Assembly (NCBI GenBank): GCA_016716475.1
Contig: JADJWG010000002.1
Coordinates: forward strand, 1,364,001-1,428,000
Source: Phycisphaerales bacterium
GTDB lineage: Bacteria > Planctomycetota > Phycisphaerae > UBA1845 > Fen-1342
Length of the DNA stretch: 64,000 nt
Direction of reading: 5' to 3'
Shown here in pieces: positions 18,001 to 26,106 of the stretch. The notes under the pieces are model-generated. The model made no database searches. It had not been told where the DNA came from and saw only the letters and a program-made list of their open reading frames with translations. The position numbers were made by a program, and so were the translations under genes. The first letter of the stretch is position 1. Each line of letters opens with the position of its first letter.

Positions 18001-19226
18001 GCCGTCACAAGCCCGGTGCGGAGCGCTGCCTCCAGCGCCGTGCGGCGCAGCGACTCAGAACCAAGGTCGAAACCCAGCACCGCATCGTTGCTGCCGGCCG
18101 GCTCCACCAGCCAGACCGGGTAAAGCACCGCGCGCCCCTGGGCCGGTTTTTGCCGCCCGTCGCCATCATGCTGCCAGATTCTGTAGTTCGACCGCCCTGC
18201 CGTCCGCGCCCAAGCTTCGAACGTGGACCGATCCTCAACCGCTACCCTTTCTGCATAGGCGATGGCACGCAACCCATGGTGCCGCGCGAGACGTGCGCAG
18301 AACGAGCGAAACTCATCGAACTCGACGGATTCTGAGTTTTCAATGAACCGTACGACGCTGTCCAGTTGAAACTCACGCAGCTTAAAAAAGGTATCCAGAA
18401 CCCGTTCGTTGTGCGTATCCGCCAGTTGCACGAACTGGGCCCCGCGCGCGCGTTTTTCAGCTCGGTGGGAATTCGCCGCAGCCAGCACAGTCAGTCCTAA
18501 CCCGAGGATGACGGTGAGGTACGCCTCGGTATAGCGCAGCCACCGTCGCTGATCCACGACCAGCGCTTCACGCCAGCGTAACACCAAGCCCCCCATGGCC
18601 AGGATCGCAAGCAGCGCGAAGACGCACACAAGCCCACCCAGGCGTTCGCGCCAGAGAACCGCCGCCCAGCCGGCCGCCTCCACATCAATGCCGACGGCGA
18701 GGAGGATCTTGCCACAGTCTGGATCCCGCACGGACGCAATGGCCGACACGAAGTCGCCGTATTCGTCCGCGAAAGGCCCTTCCGTAAATCCGCAACCCGT
18801 TCGAAAGATCGCGCGAACTTCCCGCGATGGTTGTTGATAGATTGTACCCGGCGCGGACGCATGCGGATCGTCCCGCGGATAGGATTCCGGCCCGAATACC
18901 AGCTCACCATCGCGTTCCGCCAGTGTCCAGATGCCCCGGTAGCCCAACAAGGCCCGGTAACTCGCCATCTGCTCACAGAAACGTTCATAGACAGGGTTCG
19001 TGAGATCATCCGGCCCGAACGTAAGCGCGCGCGCGAACTCCGGATTGATCGTACGTGCGAGCGCCTCGGCCTGGTACAGAAGCACCGCCCGCCGATCTTC
19101 GTCCAATTGCGTCACACGCTGTTCGACCAGTACCCCGCCACCCACCGCCACCGCAACAAGGACAATGGGGATGCCCCAGCGTCTGAGTGCACCCTCCCGA
19201 CCACCGGAATGCTTTGGGGTGCGCAT
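15063..19226 (-). CDS. Hybrid sensor histidine kinase with CHASE-like and three PAS domains
   Basis: 1387 residues. Membrane helices lie at about 19-35, 198-217, 235-252 and 543-566. The first periplasmic loop (35-197) is an unassigned sensor; the second (about 270-520) looks like a CHASE domain (FRSFCARLARHHGLRAIAYAERV). Three PAS-type domains follow at about 585-708, 711-838 and 845-965, each ending in an ITERK / VTARK / ITARK helix. HisKA has NMSHEIRTPM with His1006. HATPase (about 1105-1225) shows the N box LGNAVKFTEQG, DTGLGM and GTGLGLTI. A receiver domain at 1265-1385 has VILMDMQMP with Asp1315 and the TKP Lys. It is an inner-membrane hybrid kinase with two external inputs. No HPt protein or output regulator is beside it, so its partner is elsewhere. 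Confidence 0.93.
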   Translation of the reverse strand: MRTPKHSGGREGALRRWGIPIVLVAVAVGGGVLVEQRVTQLDEDRRAVLLYQAEALARTINPEFARALTFGPDDLTNPVYERFCEQMASYRALLGYRGIWTLAERDGELVFGPESYPRDDPHASAPGTIYQQPSREVRAIFRTGCGFTEGPFADEYGDFVSAIASVRDPDCGKILLAVGIDVEAAGWAAVLWRERLGGLVCVFALLAILAMGGLVLRWREALVVDQRRWLRYTEAYLTVILGLGLTVLAAANSHRAEKRARGAQFVQLADTHNERVLDTFFKLREFQLDSVVRFIENSESVEFDEFRSFCARLARHHGLRAIAYAERVAVEDRSTFEAWARTAGRSNYRIWQHDGDGRQKPAQGRAVLYPVWLVEPAGSNDAVLGFDLGSESLRRTALEAALRTGLVTATDPVKFVHEPDDGFGSLIFQPVFHQGDRAGDITGFAVVALRLGALLQALPSANAPEDSPVIIDLYQLWPDGSQRLLGTTRGQPSHESAWTDEAALPRARARFTVGQPLFAFGKTYAVVVTPGPAFLAAQPARAASLTAGVGLLLTGVFAAFAVFLIRRRTDLETEVRVRTTELWDSEARFRTLIEGSADAHLLLRNERFVQCNDAAVRMLHLKSAEQLLHCHPAELSPPQQPDGRCSREKSEEIIAAALRGGCQRFEWVHRRADGEDFFVEVLLTAIADREGALLHAVCREITERKQAEAALRASEVRLRAIGDNLPDGAVYQLEWECAGQVRFVHASEGLARLLECSLDDILDGRVLISTRLIPEDRERYLALSADAIRTLSQFDGEFRLLRKDGCVRWIHCRSQPERLPDGRVVAAGVAMDVTARKASQEAVAEKEHWIRSLVTNMQDLVFVLDRELAFKEYFQPPSDLLCMEPASFVGRTVDQVALPEPARERIKAALTAVLRSGEVSEAEYYLDLPAGRTWFELRASGLRDVHGIVQDVICVARNITARKCAEDKLLAANRDLAEATAHAGAMATAAEQASRAKSEFLANMSHEIRTPMTAILGFAEAAIESCPHEQRDLRANLETILRNGGHLLGLLNDILDLSKIEAGRLKVEQIACAPLQIIAEVASMMRARSVAKGVELDIAFDGPIPASIQSDPIRLRQVLINVLGNAVKFTEQGTVRMVIRLTDQHSAGTALEFDIIDTGLGMTAEAVAHIFQPFSQADASMTRRFGGTGLGLTISRRLAQALGGDVLLLSTSVGRGSHFRVRVATGLLEGVPLLTAPSEALQTSFSAPSETITADGPLVARVLLAEDGPDNQRLIRYLLHKAGAEVTVVENGELAVEAALCARQDGRPFDVILMDMQMPVLDGYTATTQLRSRGYSGTIIALTAHAMAGDREKCLAAGCDDYATKPIQRAALLKLLRRYTGAVLMSP

Positions 19227-19408
19227 ACGAGGTACCGTGCTCCTCGGTCAGCGCACGCCATTCCCATGTGTAACAGCGACTCACTGGGCCCACAGTGCGA
19301 AGACCATAGGCGTCATCGACACGATGCGCAGCAGCGCACAGTTACACCTTCGGACTCGCCCCATAATCTCTGTGCTGTCCCCCCTGCTTTCCAAAGAAAA
19401 GAGTCCGA

Positions 19409-19795
19409 TCAGTCCGCGTCTTCGGTCACCACCGCATGCGTGCGCAGGTCATCGATATTGACGTATTCCAATGCGGCCATGTGCGTCGCCGTGAGAACCA
19501 CGGGCGGTGGACAGCCCCCTTCGAGCGCCTCCTGCCAGCGCTGGGCGCACAGGCACCAGCGGTCGCCCGGTTCGAGACCCGGGAAGCCGAATTCCGGCCG
19601 CGGTGTGGAAAGGTCGTTACCGCGTTCACGGGAAAAGGCGAGGAACTCGGCCGTCATCTCCGCACAGACCACGTGCACACCGAGGTCGCCGGGTCCAGTA
19701 TGGCAATACCCGTTGCGATAGAATCCGGTCAAAGGTGCCGTACAGCAGGCCTGCAATTCACTGCCAAGCACATTGCGAGCGGGTCGCTTCTTCAT
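19409..19795 (-). CDS. DUF2237 family protein
   Basis: 128 residues from the ATG at 19795; the reading frame continues upstream but only this start gives the family N-terminus (ARNVLGSELQACC). Family hallmarks are GFYRNGYCHTGPGDLGVHVVCAEMTAEFL, RGNDLSTPRPEFGFPGL and PGDRWCLCAQRWQEA. DUF2237 proteins are small and cytoplasmic with conserved Cys, His and Asp residues, and some give structures with bound metal or ligand, but no activity is established. It stands alone, 182 bp upstream of the hybrid kinase on the same strand. Confidence 0.88.
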   Translation of the reverse strand: MKKRPARNVLGSELQACCTAPLTGFYRNGYCHTGPGDLGVHVVCAEMTAEFLAFSRERGNDLSTPRPEFGFPGLEPGDRWCLCAQRWQEALEGGCPPPVVLTATHMAALEYVNIDDLRTHAVVTEDAD

Positions 19796-19962
19796 CAGGT
19801 TCGTTCCAGTGTGGTTTCGCGGGTGAATTCGGCCAGTGTCCGTCTTGTTCAGGCGGCAACCGCACCAGGCGACTGCAGCGTTGTCTGCAATGCCTCTCAG
19901 GGGGAGTATAGACCTGTAGGAGCCGTACGGGCGTGTGTGGACCAATCCCCCCGTTTGTCGTC

Positions 19963-20979
19963 TCAACGACCGCCGTTGTTACGGAGCCAGTTCTCGAGTA
20001 CCGGGCGCGGGAAACGGTACGTGCCCGGCTTGGCGTAGCCCTTCTGTACGAGCGGGTTGTCGGTGCCGAGGAAAACCGGGATCAACTCGTCACCCCGGCC
20101 GGAACCGAAGAAACCCTCGCGCCGCGCCGGCGGCACGGTGCCCGCACCGGGGTTGAGCGGCAGGGCATCACGCACGACGCTGCGGAACTCGTTCTGCGAG
20201 AACTGCGTGCTGAGGTTGATCAGCACGCTCGACCCACCCTGCGGATTCAATACGCGTAGGCCGCTGTTTTGGAGCGCGTTGAACGCCACTTCAATATCGC
20301 CTTGCCCGAAGATATCAGGCACCGGCACGTTCAGCCGCCGCGGTGCCGCATCCAGCCAGCGCGCCATCGTCTCATCGACACGCTCGCCCGGCAGTACGCT
20401 CCGCTCCACGTTGAGCTGCTTGCTGAACGCGTCCACGAGTCCGTCTTCGAGGAGGAAAATATCGAAGCGGTCCGTGCCGCGCTCGTAAAACAGGCCGAAG
20501 TTCCACGTACCGCGCTTGGAAAGCGTGGCCACCGGGCTATCGACCGTAAAGTCGCTCTTCAGCGTTCCTTCCGCCACACCCGCCCGCACCTGCCCATAGC
20601 CAACCTCGAGTCGGACACGCTTCGTGTCGGCGGTGCGCAGCAGCTCGCTGAGGTGTACACGACTGGCCGGCTCGACGATGACGGCCGTGTAGGTGTCATC
20701 CTCGCCGATCCGCAGCTTCACGGAGGAGCGCACGCCCGTGAGGATCTGCGTCTCGGGGGGATAGGTGTCGCCGACCTGGCACGGCTGCCACTGTGTCGAA
20801 TCCAGCGGTGCGTGTTTGCTATCGCCGCGTACCTCGAGCACGCGCGCCAGCAACACGCCGTCCGCCGGTTGCGTCGCGGCCGGTGCAGCCGCGTCAGGGG
20901 CCGGTGGCGGAGACTCTTGTGCAGCGGCCATCGTGGACAGCAGCAACCAAGCCGCAACGAAGCTCATCCGGTAGTTCAC
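19963..20979 (-). CDS. Secreted FecR-domain protein
   Basis: 338 residues from the GTG at 20979, which has AAGGGAG upstream. A signal peptide (FVAAWLLLSTMAAAQ) is followed by a Pro/Ala-rich linker and a FecR-type domain at about 45-190: LLARVLEVRGD, TYPPETQILTGVRSSVKLRIG, RVRLEVGYGQVRAGV, FTVDSPVATLSKRGT. FecR of iron uptake is an anti-sigma membrane protein, but free FecR domains in planctomycetes are exported without a sigma-binding part, and none is visible here. The C-terminal 110 residues are unassigned and include Gly/Arg-rich stretches. The start lies 77 bp from the end of the membrane protein upstream, so the two genes probably share a transcript. Confidence 0.78.
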   Translation of the reverse strand: MNYRMSFVAAWLLLSTMAAAQESPPPAPDAAAPAATQPADGVLLARVLEVRGDSKHAPLDSTQWQPCQVGDTYPPETQILTGVRSSVKLRIGEDDTYTAVIVEPASRVHLSELLRTADTKRVRLEVGYGQVRAGVAEGTLKSDFTVDSPVATLSKRGTWNFGLFYERGTDRFDIFLLEDGLVDAFSKQLNVERSVLPGERVDETMARWLDAAPRRLNVPVPDIFGQGDIEVAFNALQNSGLRVLNPQGGSSVLINLSTQFSQNEFRSVVRDALPLNPGAGTVPPARREGFFGSGRGDELIPVFLGTDNPLVQKGYAKPGTYRFPRPVLENWLRNNGGR

Positions 20980-21056
20980 GGCCGTATCTCCCTTTCCGAT
21001 GGGCACGGGCCCGACAGGCACCCTCCGCAGGAGTATTCCCCGCGGAACTGCCCCGG

Positions 21057-22955
21057 TCAACTACCGGAGGTGGACGAATCCTTCTCTGCAGCACCCGAAT
21101 GGGGGCTCCCGGAATCGCTTCCGGAAGCAGTTTCTGAACCACCCGAGAGCGGTGAAGCCGTGTCGGGCTCCGAGGTCGTGCCGAGGATCGGGGCGTAGGG
21201 GTCGTCCATCTCCTCGTAGTAGATTTCCTCGTAGTCAGTCGCGTCGACGTCGCGCCGCAACTGGAAGTACATGAGTGTCGCCCCTGTGAAGTAATAGCTT
21301 ACCGCGAACGCGCCCAGCAGACTCACCGCGACAAACACCCAGCACATCATCAGGAATTGCCCCACGCCCTCAAGCGCGCCAAGCGGCCCGCCGGGGAACG
21401 TGCCCCACACTTCGGCGGCCTGTGTACCCGGGAGCAGCGCGAGGTCGGACCAGGCGGGCATGGTCCAGAGTGCGTCAAGGTTCATGGTGCCCCGTAACTG
21501 CCCGCTTGGGACCTGGTTCATCCCGAGGCCCGACAGCTTGTGCGAAAACTTCAGCGTCAACAGGACCACGAACCGCACGGCGAGGTAGGAGAACGCGCCG
21601 TAAACCAGCAGTGTCACGCTGTAGACAAGCAGATTCCAGAAGCGTCCAAAGACATAACTGGCGGCGTGCGAGAGCGCATCGTTGCCATCGGAACCCTCAA
21701 CTGCGATGCTCGGCCACATCAGCGGAAAGCCGAAAACCAACAGGAACAGCGCCAGCGCTGCGACCAGGCCCCCGACCAGGGAGAGGACCCACAGCAGCCC
21801 GACGAAGACCTCGCCTAGCCCCCACGGTATCACGGCCCCCAGTAGTCCACCCATGAACATCAACACGGCGGACACCGCGATCACACCGATGGGCACCAGC
21901 GGCGCAATCAGAAAGCCGCTGTAACGCTCCCCGACGAACTTCAAGCTGGCGTTGACAGACTCACTGTCTTCGCGCGCGGCATGGACCGCAGCGCTCCGGC
22001 AGATCGCGCCACCAAACAGGGCAAAAACCACCAGTGCGAACAGTCCGAGCCACAACGTGAAGAACGGACGCTGCGTGCCGATCCACAGCACCCCCTGTAC
22101 GGCTGACCCCATGCTCGCGGCCATGGAGGGCGTGGTGCTGTACGCACCGCCGCTGAATCCCAGTCGCCCGTTCACCGCGCCCTGGATCGCTGCAGCGAAA
22201 CAGTGCTGCTGATGCTCCAGGAAGGAAATGAATGGGCCACGCGGCCGCCATTGCTGATACTCCACTACTGCCGTCGTCCGCTTCAGGACGGTGCGCAGAT
22301 CGGCCAGTGGCTCCACCCCGGATTCCGCCGGCACCGCCGCAGCAATCCGCTCGAGCGCCTCATCGAGCCGGCCGGCCGCCGCAGCTCCGGGAGGTGTGGA
22401 CATGTGTAGCGCCCGCTTCACAGTGTCCGCCGCCTGGTGCAGCGCGCGCGTGCGGCGGGCGCGTTCAGTGCGTGACAGCTCGCGGTTGTTCTTCAGGACC
22501 TGCACCCCGTCCTGTACACGCGAGTTCAACGCGGCGATCTGGGCGCGGATCTGCTCACGGGTCGGCCCGTCGAGCACCAGCGCCCGGAAGCCCTGGCTTT
22601 CGTAGGCCGCGCGGGCTTCATCCGGATCGGCAAAGAGACCAAGTCGCAACAGGGCTGCCGTGGCGAGCACACCAGGCGCCTCGCGCGCCTCGCGTACCCA
22701 GGCGACAAATTCGGCCTGCGGTAGGCGCGCAAACTGCTGAACTTCGCTCGAAATTGTGCCACGTTCCACTGCGACGACCACGCCCGGCCAGACTGCATCC
22801 AACAACCGCCCGGCGAAGTACACCAGCAGTACACACGCCAGCCCCAGCAGCATGCGCTTCGGCCCCAGGGCCATCCGCGTTGTGCGAAAGAGCCGGACGA
22901 TCGGAAACGCGTCACTCCAGACGATCTGCCGCACCTCGGATCCCTGCTCTGGCAT
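21057..22955 (-). CDS. Large multi-pass membrane protein, unknown family
   Basis: 632 residues from the ATG at 22955, which has GGGAG 8 nt upstream; a GTG at 22985 is also in frame. One helix lies at about 35-55, a long soluble, helical region follows at about 60-270 (many Arg, Glu and Ala, likely coiled coil), then about seven helices between 285 and 575. The last 50 residues are acidic and Ser/Gly-rich (DYEEIYYEEMDDPY, then SGSDSGS). No catalytic or transporter motif stands out. The arrangement resembles planctomycete membrane proteins of unknown role. It lies just upstream of the FecR-domain protein, so the two may form a cell-envelope pair. Confidence 0.7.
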   Translation of the reverse strand: MPEQGSEVRQIVWSDAFPIVRLFRTTRMALGPKRMLLGLACVLLVYFAGRLLDAVWPGVVVAVERGTISSEVQQFARLPQAEFVAWVREAREAPGVLATAALLRLGLFADPDEARAAYESQGFRALVLDGPTREQIRAQIAALNSRVQDGVQVLKNNRELSRTERARRTRALHQAADTVKRALHMSTPPGAAAAGRLDEALERIAAAVPAESGVEPLADLRTVLKRTTAVVEYQQWRPRGPFISFLEHQQHCFAAAIQGAVNGRLGFSGGAYSTTPSMAASMGSAVQGVLWIGTQRPFFTLWLGLFALVVFALFGGAICRSAAVHAAREDSESVNASLKFVGERYSGFLIAPLVPIGVIAVSAVLMFMGGLLGAVIPWGLGEVFVGLLWVLSLVGGLVAALALFLLVFGFPLMWPSIAVEGSDGNDALSHAASYVFGRFWNLLVYSVTLLVYGAFSYLAVRFVVLLTLKFSHKLSGLGMNQVPSGQLRGTMNLDALWTMPAWSDLALLPGTQAAEVWGTFPGGPLGALEGVGQFLMMCWVFVAVSLLGAFAVSYYFTGATLMYFQLRRDVDATDYEEIYYEEMDDPYAPILGTTSEPDTASPLSGGSETASGSDSGSPHSGAAEKDSSTSGS

Positions 22956-23108
22956 GTTCGGCTCCCAAACGAACCGCGGCACCACCCCCGGCCGCAGACT
23001 CCGTGTTCCGTGTCACGCGCGTGTAAAAGATTCAACTATCCTGCAGGCGGCCATTATAGGAACCGGTCCCGCCGCGACAAGGAACCCCCCCCCGCAACAA
23101 CACTGCAC

Positions 23109-23645
23109 TTACTTCCGAGCGTCGCACGATCGGCCACGCGCGTCTACGTATTGCTGGATTGCACGGATAGTCGCCTCGCTGACGTGGTGCTCCATCCCTT
23201 CGGCATCGGCTTCGGCGTCCGTGGGATTGACGCCCAGATCTCGCAGGAACCGGACCAGCAATTCGTGTCGTGCCGCAGCCCGTTTCGCGAGCGTCTGTCC
23301 CTCAGCGGTCAGAAAAATTGCGCGGTACGGCTCAGATCGCACCAATCCCTCTTTGCGCAGGCGGGCAATCGTCTTTGTCACCGTCACGTGTGATACACCC
23401 AGCCGTCGGGCGATATCAACCGTGCGCGCTTCGCCTTCCTCCCGTATGAGCTGTGATACCAGCTCAACATAGTCCTCGGCGATCTCACCGGCATGATCCT
23501 GCCGGGTGCGTGAGAACCTCGCGGCCTGTTTTTTCGCCGCGGCCACCTTGTCCGGCGTCCCCCCCCCGCGCGCCGCGTGCTCGGCACTGCGCGGCACCGT
23601 GGTGGTCTCCGAACGGGCTTTGCTCTGTTTCGCTCGCGGGCTCAC
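23109..23645 (-). CDS. mntR: Manganese-responsive transcriptional regulator MntR (DtxR family)
   Basis: 178 residues from a GTG with GGAG eight bases upstream. A basic N-terminal extension of about 40 residues is followed by the DtxR-type winged helix: DHAGEIAEDYVELVSQLIREEGEARTVDIARRLGVSHVTVTKTIARLRKEGLV, then the metal-binding segment AARHELLVRFLRDLGV and EADAEGMEHHVS, with the His, Glu, Glu-His pattern of MntR. The C-terminus ends without an SH3-like domain, as in MntR rather than DtxR/IdeR. MntR represses Mn uptake and may activate Mn efflux. No mntH or mntABC gene is nearby, so its targets are elsewhere in the genome. Confidence 0.87.
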   Translation of the reverse strand: MSPRAKQSKARSETTTVPRSAEHAARGGGTPDKVAAAKKQAARFSRTRQDHAGEIAEDYVELVSQLIREEGEARTVDIARRLGVSHVTVTKTIARLRKEGLVRSEPYRAIFLTAEGQTLAKRAAARHELLVRFLRDLGVNPTDAEADAEGMEHHVSEATIRAIQQYVDARGRSCDARK

Positions 23646-23744
23646 GCAAGCTGCTCCTTTGCCACCAGTACCTCACCATTACCAATTTGCGAGTGTAACA
23701 ACCTGCCAAGTAGCGCCCAAGCGCTGCCTCCGGAATCCACCAAC

Positions 23745-25376
23745 TCAACTCGGGGCGGGTGCCGGCTCCGGTCGCCCCACGCGCGCCCACCGCAGCGCCA
23801 GAGCCAAACCAAAACCGGCCGTTATCAGCGCCACAGTCACGATTGCATCCCGACTGCGGCCGGTGAGCGCCGCCCCATGCAGGGCCGCCACCGGCAACAA
23901 TCCCCCCAGACAGGCATCCACTAACCAGTCCGTGGCCGGGCGCCGCCCCGTCGGCCCGACGCGCGCCGCCAAGCCCACTGCGACGAGCGCGATTAGCACA
24001 CCAATCGAGACGTGCGCACCGAATTCCTCCAGTACTTCCTCGGCCGGCACGACCACCGCGACCGCAACCATTACCGCCGCGGCGGTCGCAAGCACCGAAT
24101 TGCGGTCCACCGCCAATCGCACCAACATCGAGGCGAATCCAAGCAACGCAAGCAGCGCAAGGTATGCGGTCCAGCGCGGCGGTCCCGCTGCAATCTCACC
24201 AATCATCACCCAACCGGAAGCGAGTAGCGCAACCGCACCGGCAGCGCAACTACCCAGCAACCGGGTCGCAGGAATAAGGGCACCCGCCGTGGTCCAAGGA
24301 CGCTCGTTGTCAAGTTGCTGCCCCCAGAACCGGCCAAGCCAGAGCCACCACATGCCGGCGACCGCCGCACCGAGTAGGGCGTTCGCCGGCGACGCAGGCA
24401 ACCAGGCGGTCGGTACGGTCGCGAGTGCCAGACCCGCCAGTGCCAAGCCGATACCCCCGCACAGCACCGAACCGAGCCGATGCCCAGCGTTCAAGCAGGC
24501 CCAGGATGCCAGCGCAACCGCGAGTGGCGTCAACGGAGCACTCGTCCATACCATGCCACCAAGGCCGGTTAGCGCGGCCAAGAGCACCACGGTACCGTTG
24601 AGAAGCGGACGACGGGGTTCGGGCCGTAACAGGTCTTCGGGGTTGTTCATCCAGGCGTTGCGACGCAGCTTCCACGTCCGCCAGCCCCCTGCAAGCACGA
24701 CCAGCAGTGCCAGCGCACCGAGGACCGTGAGGATTCCCGAGACGGTCCAACCCGCGCTACGCCACGGTAGCCACAAATCAGCCGTCCCCGCCAGTAGCGC
24801 GCCCGCCGCTGCCGCCATCTGTCCGACGCGCGCCAGTGGATGGCGCCACGCCCACCAGGCGGCAATCGCGAAGAGCCAGAGCAACAGGAAGATCGTCAGT
24901 GCCATCGTGGGCGGCGGCGAAACGCCCCGCCAGAAGAGCGCCGGCACCGCCAGGAGCGCGCAGCTCACCGCCACATACTGCGCCAAGCCGATGCGCACTC
25001 CCCGTGCGGCTGATGGGGCCTCACCAGGCGGTCCTGCCCGGGCGGCGCCACGCTCTACCCATGTGGCCACGACGAGCCACATCCACGCCAGCCCCACCAA
25101 ACTCGCGCTCAACAGGATGGCTTTGCCGCGCGCCGCCGAGACTGCGGCATAGTTATGCAATAGCAGACTGGTGAGCCCGGCGACAAAGAGCCCCTCCGAC
25201 ACTCCCACCGGGAGTCGCCAGCGCACCAGGAACGCCAGCAACAGTGCTCCAGGCCCGAGCAGCCACGAGACCGGCAGCCCCGAAAGGTCTGCGAGCACGC
25301 CTGCGCCGGGGGACACAAGCGGCCCTATCCCCGCCACGCAGTGCGCGACTTCGCTGGCATGCGGTGCAGAAATCAA
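23745..25376 (-). CDS. Polytopic membrane protein, unknown
   Basis: 543 residues from a TTG start; no ATG lies in frame near the N-terminus, and a GTG about 36 nt downstream is an alternative. Some 14-16 hydrophobic segments span nearly the whole length and no large soluble domain is present. Pro, Trp, Gly and Ala dominate the loops, and the only charged cluster is a cytoplasmic-looking RTWKLRRNAWMNNPEDLLRPEPRRP loop near the middle. I could not match it to a transporter or to the MviN, O-antigen ligase or ComEC families. It lies 99 bp upstream of mntR on the same strand, so a role in metal handling cannot be excluded, but it has no metal-motif His or Asp clusters. Confidence 0.6.
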   Translation of the reverse strand: MISAPHASEVAHCVAGIGPLVSPGAGVLADLSGLPVSWLLGPGALLLAFLVRWRLPVGVSEGLFVAGLTSLLLHNYAAVSAARGKAILLSASLVGLAWMWLVVATWVERGAARAGPPGEAPSAARGVRIGLAQYVAVSCALLAVPALFWRGVSPPPTMALTIFLLLWLFAIAAWWAWRHPLARVGQMAAAAGALLAGTADLWLPWRSAGWTVSGILTVLGALALLVVLAGGWRTWKLRRNAWMNNPEDLLRPEPRRPLLNGTVVLLAALTGLGGMVWTSAPLTPLAVALASWACLNAGHRLGSVLCGGIGLALAGLALATVPTAWLPASPANALLGAAVAGMWWLWLGRFWGQQLDNERPWTTAGALIPATRLLGSCAAGAVALLASGWVMIGEIAAGPPRWTAYLALLALLGFASMLVRLAVDRNSVLATAAAVMVAVAVVVPAEEVLEEFGAHVSIGVLIALVAVGLAARVGPTGRRPATDWLVDACLGGLLPVAALHGAALTGRSRDAIVTVALITAGFGLALALRWARVGRPEPAPAPS

Positions 25377-25522
25377 GAGTGGTGGTCCTTCATGCCTGAC
25401 AGCCGGCTTCCGGTGCTTAGAAAGAAGTGCCGCGGCGACACGGGAGATGATATAAAGATAGAGCCGCGAGCGTACGACTGCTTTCGAAAGAATTTCGCGG
25501 CAGGTGCCCCGCAGGAACCAAG

Positions 25523-26074
25523 ATGCCCACGGACAAACGATCCGAAGATGAAGCGTTTCGTCGATTCTTGCGCCGGGTGTGGCAGGACGATGTCGGCCCC
25601 CTGCTACGCGATCGCCAAGCCGCTCAGCGCCGCCGCACTGCTCGTTGGGGCGGAAAATTCGCGGCCGCCGCCGGGCTGGCCGTTGATGGGCTCCTGCACC
25701 TCCGCGGGCGCCCGTTCACACGGATGCTGACCGTCATGGGTGCCACGGTAGGCGCGCTATTGCCCGATGCCTGGGATTGGGAATGGCTGCGCACTGCCGA
25801 TTGTGCGGATCGTAACACCGTGGGCGCGCGTGTCGCGGCCCAGGCAGCGGCCCTTTCATGGGGTGACGCACTGGCGCTCTTTGGCCTGACCGAGCAAGCC
25901 ACAGAAACACAACTCAAGCACGCCTGGCGCGAGATCTCCCAGCGCTGGCACCCGGATAAGGCCCGCGATGATGCTACCCGTGCCGAATACCATGTGCGTT
26001 TCGTGGCCTACCAACAGGCCTACGAGCACCTCCGCACGGCCTATGGCAGCGGACACCTCCCACGAGCCGTCTGA
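25523..26074 (+). CDS. Small J-domain protein (C-terminal DnaJ domain)
   Basis: 183 residues. The N-terminal ~110 residues are unassigned, with an amphipathic, partly hydrophobic stretch (FTRMLTVMGATVGALLPDAWDW). The C-terminal ~70 residues are a J-domain: LFGLTEQATETQLKHAWREISQRWHPDKARDDATRAEYHVRFVAYQQAYEHLRTAYG, including the essential HPD tripeptide. J-domains stimulate the ATPase of an Hsp70. The layout, J-domain last, differs from classic DnaJ and fits specialised co-chaperones that recruit Hsp70 to one site or client. It has an AGGA ribosome-binding site and is divergent from the membrane gene upstream; no dnaK is nearby. Confidence 0.82.
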   Translation: MPTDKRSEDEAFRRFLRRVWQDDVGPLLRDRQAAQRRRTARWGGKFAAAAGLAVDGLLHLRGRPFTRMLTVMGATVGALLPDAWDWEWLRTADCADRNTVGARVAAQAAALSWGDALALFGLTEQATETQLKHAWREISQRWHPDKARDDATRAEYHVRFVAYQQAYEHLRTAYGSGHLPRAV

Positions 26075-26106
26075 CATTTCGTCCGAGAGCGACCACCCCG
26101 GCAGCC

